Source of the DNA: Paenibacillus_E violae
GTDB taxonomy: Bacteria > Bacillota > Bacilli > Paenibacillales > NBRC-103111
Direction of reading: 5' to 3'
DNA length: 64,000 nucleotides
Assembly: GCF_032461945.1 (NCBI RefSeq)
Contig: NZ_JAWCUD010000011.1
Coordinates: forward strand, 248,001-312,000
Positions 60,719 through 64,000 of this stretch are shown here, piece after piece. The notes under the pieces were generated by a model that searched no databases, had not been told where the DNA came from, and saw only the letters and a list, made by a program, of their open reading frames with translations. Within the stretch, counting starts at the first letter, position 1, and each line of letters begins with the position of its first letter. A program made the translations under genes and the position numbers.

Positions 60719-60753
60719 TCTTCTTAGTATTTAACTAACGTTCCCAGTTAGCT
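60719..60753 (-). repeat. attC-like arm (copy p, partial)
   Basis: TTAACTAACGTTCCCAG-TTAGC only. It gives the stop of the NUDIX gene and joins it almost directly to the next gene, 58 bases away. Confidence 0.5.
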
Positions 60754-61206
60754 TATCGACTTGCACCATTTAAGAACTGCCTCATCAACTTCATCAATAT
60801 AACCAACATCTTCGGTTAAATTCCAAAATAAAATTCTATCTGTTTCATTATTATTTTTAAACGGGACTATGTAATCCAGCTCAGTATAAAAAATGGGATT
60901 ATATTTTATTGTACCATCTGGTTTCCTAACTTTTAGTAGGCCTTTAAAATCCATATCTTGAACAACCTGTGCTGTTTCTTCAAAAAGCTCCCGTATAGCG
61001 CATTCTTTAGCCGTTTCATTATCATTTCTTCCTCCGGCAGGTACTTCCCATTGTTTCCTCCATGTGTTAAAACAAATTAGATAATTCCCGTCGTACCTCA
61101 CCACTGCGTACGAACCTGCTAATGGCTCATAATTTATTAGTTCATGTTCATTCAATGAAATGCACTCTATAAGTTCATAACCATTTTTATTAATAATAGC
61201 TGTCAA
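60748..61206 (-). CDS. NUDIX hydrolase
   Basis: About 152 residues with the complete Nudix box G-x5-E-x7-REL-x-EE near residue 68 (GGRNDNETAKECAIRELFEE), which binds metal and cleaves nucleoside diphosphates linked to another group. I chose the TTG at 61206, six bases after AAAGGAGGG. An in-frame ATG at 61263 lies inside the outer arm of the attC-like palindrome, so the gene starts right at a cassette boundary. Substrate unknown. Confidence 0.88.
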   Translation of the reverse strand: MTAIINKNGYELIECISLNEHELINYEPLAGSYAVVRYDGNYLICFNTWRKQWEVPAGGRNDNETAKECAIRELFEETAQVVQDMDFKGLLKVRKPDGTIKYNPIFYTELDYIVPFKNNNETDRILFWNLTEDVGYIDEVDEAVLKWCKSIS

Positions 61207-61261
61207 TAAAAGCCCTCCTTTATCCCAAATTATACCATATAATGAGCGAGAGTTATTGAGC

Positions 61262-61352
61262 ATAACTGCCCTTTAGTTCAACGAGGCTGCCGATAAATGC
61301 CGGCAGCCTCGTCTTCGTTTCTTATTGAACTACCTGTCCCGTTCGTTCAACT
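61262..61352 (-). repeat. attC-like repeat (copy q), best-formed copy
   Basis: Nested arms: AAC (61264-61266) with GTT (61341-61343), TAGTTCAA (61274-61281) with TTGAACTA (61325-61332), and the central stem CGAGGCTGCCG / CGGCAGCCTCG (61282-61292 and 61301-61311). Unpaired spacers of 7 and 8 bases separate the two outer arms, the layout of an integron attC site. Confidence 0.75.
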
Positions 61353-61391
61353 AAAAAAACACCGTGTGACAGCACATGGTTGAGCTTAGTT

Positions 61392-61823
61392 TTATTTCTC
61401 TATCTCTGAATGCAACTCTACGATTTTCACTTCCGGATCATAAGTTGCCAGTACCTCTATTAGTTCCATATTTGTTATAAAAACGAAATGATATATGTCC
61501 TCTTCCCGGTAGATCCCACAATTTTCTTCATGAAGCCACCGGATGTACGGAGAATTTTTAATTTTAAAGAAGCGCCAGTCCTTGTAAAAATCCTCGCCAT
61601 ACTTAATATTTAGATCTACAAGTAATTTTAAACGGTTCCCCTCATCAGTTGAGCGATAAGAAAAGACAAATTTATTAAACGTCACATTAACCAATTTACC
61701 TTCTTCTTCTGTTTCAAAAGAAATTAAAAGTATATCGTCATCTCTAGTAAGGCGTTTTAGATAGGTTGCTGCCGGGAGTACATCCAATTTCTCAGGTTTC
61801 CATTTTGACCATTCTTCAACCAA
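61392..61823 (-). CDS. Hypothetical 143-residue protein
   Basis: A soluble protein, started here at a TTG after ATGGAGGGAG; the frame is open 17 codons further upstream. Contains SKWKPEKLDVLPAATYLKRL, DDDILLISFETEEEGKLVNV and FKIKNSPYIRWLHEENCGIY. The alternating strands and conserved-looking Trp/Tyr residues suggest a compact beta-rich fold. No family recognised. It is a single gene between two attC-like palindromes. Confidence 0.7.
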   Translation of the reverse strand: MVEEWSKWKPEKLDVLPAATYLKRLTRDDDILLISFETEEEGKLVNVTFNKFVFSYRSTDEGNRLKLLVDLNIKYGEDFYKDWRFFKIKNSPYIRWLHEENCGIYREEDIYHFVFITNMELIEVLATYDPEVKIVELHSEIEK

Positions 61824-61921
61824 GTAACTCCCTCCATAATAGTGAGGACATTTCTTTACCCTCAATAAAATCACACTTCGCCAATCAGCTCACAACCATA
61901 TTTCAACATAATCTTATTAAT

Positions 61922-62016
61922 GATAACTGCCCATTACTTGAGAAATAGCTACCAACCCACTGGGCTGGCTTCCTTCTTATAACATTGATTGAACTATCGT
62001 TCTGCGTTAGTTGAAT
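61922..62016 (-). repeat. attC-like repeat (copy r)
   Basis: ATAACTGCCCATTACTTGAG at the left, a centre AGCTACCAACCCACTGGGCT with GGCTTCC, and GATTGAACTATCGTTCTGCG-TTAGTTGAAT at the right. A further partial arm (ACTTGACTAACGGG, about 62115) lies 25 bases past the stop of the DinB-like gene. Confidence 0.65.
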
Positions 62017-62138
62017 GTTCTTCACATGCTCAACCGATGTGTCCAAGTCTTCAAATTAATTCAAAAATAAATTCTTCTGCAATTACAAATGAACCTCCAA
62101 ATATTAAGCTTTTTACTTGACTAACGGGTTTGTCATTT

Positions 62139-62657
62139 TCACCAACCTTTTTGCTCTCTTAAAGATGTAATATGAGCGATATGATGTTTGCCGTGCCAAG
62201 CGTAAGTGGCTATAAGTTTTTCTATGGTTATAAAACCACTGTCAGGGTGGTTGATAGTCTTTTTAAGTTCTTTCTCGTCAAGTGATTTTAATAATACAAC
62301 TAAACGCTTATGTATGGATGAAAAAATATTTAATGATACTTCAATGGGTAAACTATTATCCGATAATTTCGCCCAAGAAACTTCATCGTAAGATTTTATT
62401 GTTGGTTGTTCCTCGGTTAATCCTAACTTAACCCTCATGTATCCGTTCATATGTGCATCTGCTAAATGATGTACAACCTGACTTAATTTCCAGCCATCTT
62501 GTCGGTAGGGAGTTGCCAGTTGTTCTTCTGTTAAACCGTTTACAGCTTCAAATAATTTCATCGGTGCTTCTTCTATTTCACCTATCCAGCGTTTAACATC
62601 ATCGCTGGTTATTACCTCTTTTATAGTAAATTTACCAATTGGATATTGACTATTCAT
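62139..62657 (-). CDS. DinB/YfiT-family putative metal-dependent transferase
   Basis: A 172-residue protein of the YfiT/bacillithiol-transferase branch of the DinB superfamily. Metal-binding His residues appear in LSQVVHHLADAHMNGYMRVK near residue 60 and in YAWHGKHHIAHITSL near residue 152. YfiT-like enzymes conjugate bacillithiol or hydrolyse amides; the activity here is inferred from the family. The ATG at 62657 follows AGAGGAGGA. Unlike the DinB gene at 17268 it is intact. Confidence 0.9.
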   Translation of the reverse strand: MNSQYPIGKFTIKEVITSDDVKRWIGEIEEAPMKLFEAVNGLTEEQLATPYRQDGWKLSQVVHHLADAHMNGYMRVKLGLTEEQPTIKSYDEVSWAKLSDNSLPIEVSLNIFSSIHKRLVVLLKSLDEKELKKTINHPDSGFITIEKLIATYAWHGKHHIAHITSLREQKGW

Positions 62658-62715
62658 AATTATCCTCCTCTTTTTGCCACTTTAAGTACATTTTATCAAA
62701 ATATCAAAACTTCTT

Positions 62716-62804
62716 CTACTAACCTGCCCTTTAGTTCAATGAAAAAAGCAGGCTGCCTCAGCTGCCTGCCGTATTTCAAGTATCGTTTTCTGTTATTGAA
62801 TTAT
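62716..62804 (-). repeat. attC-like repeat (copy t)
   Basis: ACTAACCTGCCCTTTAGTTC at the left, the strong stem GCAGGC-AGCTGAG-GCAGCCTGC with AGGCTGCCT / AGCTGCCTGC, and TTTCAAGTATCG with CTGTTATTGAA at the right. Confidence 0.65.
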
Positions 62805-62933
62805 GAATTAAATGTGAAGGACTTCCATAACATACGATCAAAAAAAGCTAGTTATGACGGGCTTAATGTAGAATTAGCAACCTAAAAATACAGCTTTATC
62901 CTTCAACGAAACTCATATAATACTGCTTTTAAT

Positions 62934-63299
62934 CTACTCTCTGAGGCAAGGATACGGACCACCAAAAATATGAGCCATGGTTACGATAAATTTGTGATGT
63001 TCCTCCAAAATTTTTAGGGAAATGCCGACGCGATTGGCTAGTAATTGTTGATCCGCTAATTCCCGTTCCAAACTTAGCTGGTTTAGCAAGTTATTGTTTT
63101 GTCCGACCGTTTTGCTTATTTCCAATAAAGTCTGTGTTTCGACGCCTGATGGCCGATACGCCAAATTGGAAAATTGAATGTCGAACTCCTCCAGCCTTCG
63201 CTTTAAGTGAAGAATCTCTTCTTGACGTTGTACAGAAGTGTTTAATCTTGTCGATTGAAAAAGGTTCTTCACCTCTTTGGTTACTCTCTTAAGAAGCAT
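62934..63299 (-). CDS. Hypothetical coiled-coil protein
   Basis: About 121 residues from the ATG at 63299 (AGGAGGAATTAGAC upstream). The N-terminal 60 residues are basic and heptad-like (LKRVTKEVKNLFQSTRLNTS, RQEEILHLKRRLEEFDIQFS). The C-terminal half is helical (NNNLLNQLSLERELADQQLL) and ends FGGPYPCLRE. No family recognised. The frame continues upstream to 63374, but that part lacks a ribosome binding site. It is the last gene of the array in this window. Confidence 0.65.
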   Translation of the reverse strand: MLLKRVTKEVKNLFQSTRLNTSVQRQEEILHLKRRLEEFDIQFSNLAYRPSGVETQTLLEISKTVGQNNNLLNQLSLERELADQQLLANRVGISLKILEEHHKFIVTMAHIFGGPYPCLRE

Positions 63300-63519
63300 G
63301 TCTAATTCCTCCTTTTTTCTCTTGAACGAAAAAAGGAAGCGAGGGAATAGAGCCCTAAATATAAAGGAACCCATTTAATGTTTCTATCATTTTCTTTCTA
63401 CGCTGACGAAGTTAGCTGACGGATTCGGGTTGAAAGTTAACCCTAACACTTAAAAAGTGTACTCACCCCAGAAAACTTGGTTCCCCCGTTTCTTTAATCT
63501 AATATTTTTTATGTCTATT

Positions 63520-63625
63520 TTCAACTAATAGTTCAATTTTACTGCGGTTAACGCAGCAAGGTCATCGATCATATGCAACCCTAAATTCCTTTATTGAACA
63601 AACGTTCTTCCGTTAGTTTAATCAA
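63520..63625 (-). repeat. attC-like repeat (copy u)
   Basis: TTCAACTAATAGTTCAAT at the left, a small stem CTGCG-GTTAA-CGCAG, and TTATTGAACAAACGTTCTTC-CGTTAGTTTAAT at the right. Confidence 0.55.
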
Positions 63626-63734
63626 ATACTGTAGTTGAATGAAATGCAAGATACAGGGGCTCTCTGTAAAAAACTTACTTCTTGAACCATGATGTGTAGA
63701 GTTATGTACCAATCCAATGAGTTTGTACTTGAAA

Positions 63735-63758
63735 AAGGAGCTGTGTGCGCAGCTCCTT
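63735..63758 (-). terminator. Terminator hairpin at the end of the partial gene
   Basis: AAGGAGCTG / CAGCTCCTT stem with a 6-base loop, eight bases past the stop of the minus-strand gene. On the minus strand it is followed by TTTTTC. Confidence 0.8.
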
Positions 63759-63765
63759 CGCTGTT

Positions 63766-64000
63766 TTAGAATGGTTTTCTATAAACCTTGATGATACGTG
63801 TACCGTTTCGGATAAGCCTTTGCGCCTGAGCTAGGTTGATCCGCACTAAGACGGAAATGTCGCTCGTCGCGTTTTCCACGTCGAATACCTTGAAAATCCG
63901 TCCGTTGGCAAACAATACGCCTTTCAACTCGACTTTCGTTGTCCTAGTAGGTTTCGGATCTACTTTTGCAAATGTCGTACGCTTTACACCTGCACGAAGG
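63766..64000 (-). CDS. 3' part of a gene running off the window
   Basis: An uninterrupted minus-strand frame from the window edge to TAA at 63768-63766 encodes about 77 C-terminal residues: KVELKGVLFANGRIFKVFDV, ENATSDISVLVRINLAQAQR, NGTRIIKVYRKPF. Codon use and higher GC look like the core chromosome rather than the cassette genes. No family recognised from this part. The start lies outside the window. Confidence 0.7.
   Translation of the reverse strand, partial: LRAGVKRTTFAKVDPKPTRTTKVELKGVLFANGRIFKVFDVENATSDISVLVRINLAQAQRLIRNGTRIIKVYRKPF

Noticed and set aside
46820..63625. An integrase (IntI) or other recombinase gene within the array
   Set aside because: None of the proteins in the window shows tyrosine-recombinase motifs; only IS6 and IS3 transposases were found.

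Overview
The window reads as chromosomal DNA of a low-to-moderate GC Firmicute, most likely Paenibacillus or a close relative. The pointers are strong AGGAGG-type ribosome binding sites, frequent TTG and GTG starts, copper-amine-oxidase 'stalk' domains in exported proteins, AdhR-type MerR regulators, and gene families typical of Paenibacillaceae. This is inference from gene content; no rRNA or tRNA gene was seen.

Layout. 0-3.7 kb: an intact FtsW/RodA-like gene, a decayed second copy and a degenerate stretch. 3.7-8 kb: a Crp/Fnr regulator with a sulfonate/taurine-type ABC importer and a metallo-beta-lactamase-fold hydrolase, probably one operon. 8.2-12.2 kb: an ECF sigma factor, its zinc-finger anti-sigma factor, a cupredoxin and a divergent exported protein with a duplicated helical domain; the three transcription units share a promoter motif with identical spacing. 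12.2-20 kb: decayed genes, an aldehyde dehydrogenase, two AdhR-like MerR regulators with a family of 19-bp-spacer promoters, and a dead IS3 element. 20-26.5 kb: S-adenosylhomocysteinase, a DedA/phospholipid-methyltransferase-like/DedA/two-component operon, a Tn3 remnant and a phosphotransferase.

26.8-44.1 kb is a coherent sigma-54 locus: the rpoN/sigL gene, malic enzyme, an M20 amidohydrolase-arginase-cyanophycinase operon, an Opp/Dpp-type importer followed by asparaginase and an aspartase remnant, a sigma-54 activator, and an ornithine aminotransferase. Four perfect -24/-12 elements (TGGCAY-N5-TTGCT) sit in front of four transcription units. The genes suggest uptake and breakdown of arginine/aspartate-containing compounds, perhaps cyanophycin-derived beta-Asp-Arg. 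The importer looks damaged: OppB lacks the region with the ATPase-coupling EAA loop. OppC carries a large external insertion.

44.1-64 kb is accessory DNA. Small unrelated genes (NUDIX, GNAT, DinB/YfiT-like, hydrolase, kinase, lipoprotein, hypotheticals), nearly all on the minus strand, are separated by about twenty copies of an imperfect palindrome of about 90 bp whose nested arms resemble integron attC sites. No integrase is in the window. I read this as a candidate integrase-less cassette array, unusual for a Firmicute; a dispersed MITE-like repeat family is the main alternative. Outlying copies occur near 8.1, 12.6 and 12.85 kb. An IS6 element, remnants of other elements and several frameshifted genes lie in the array.
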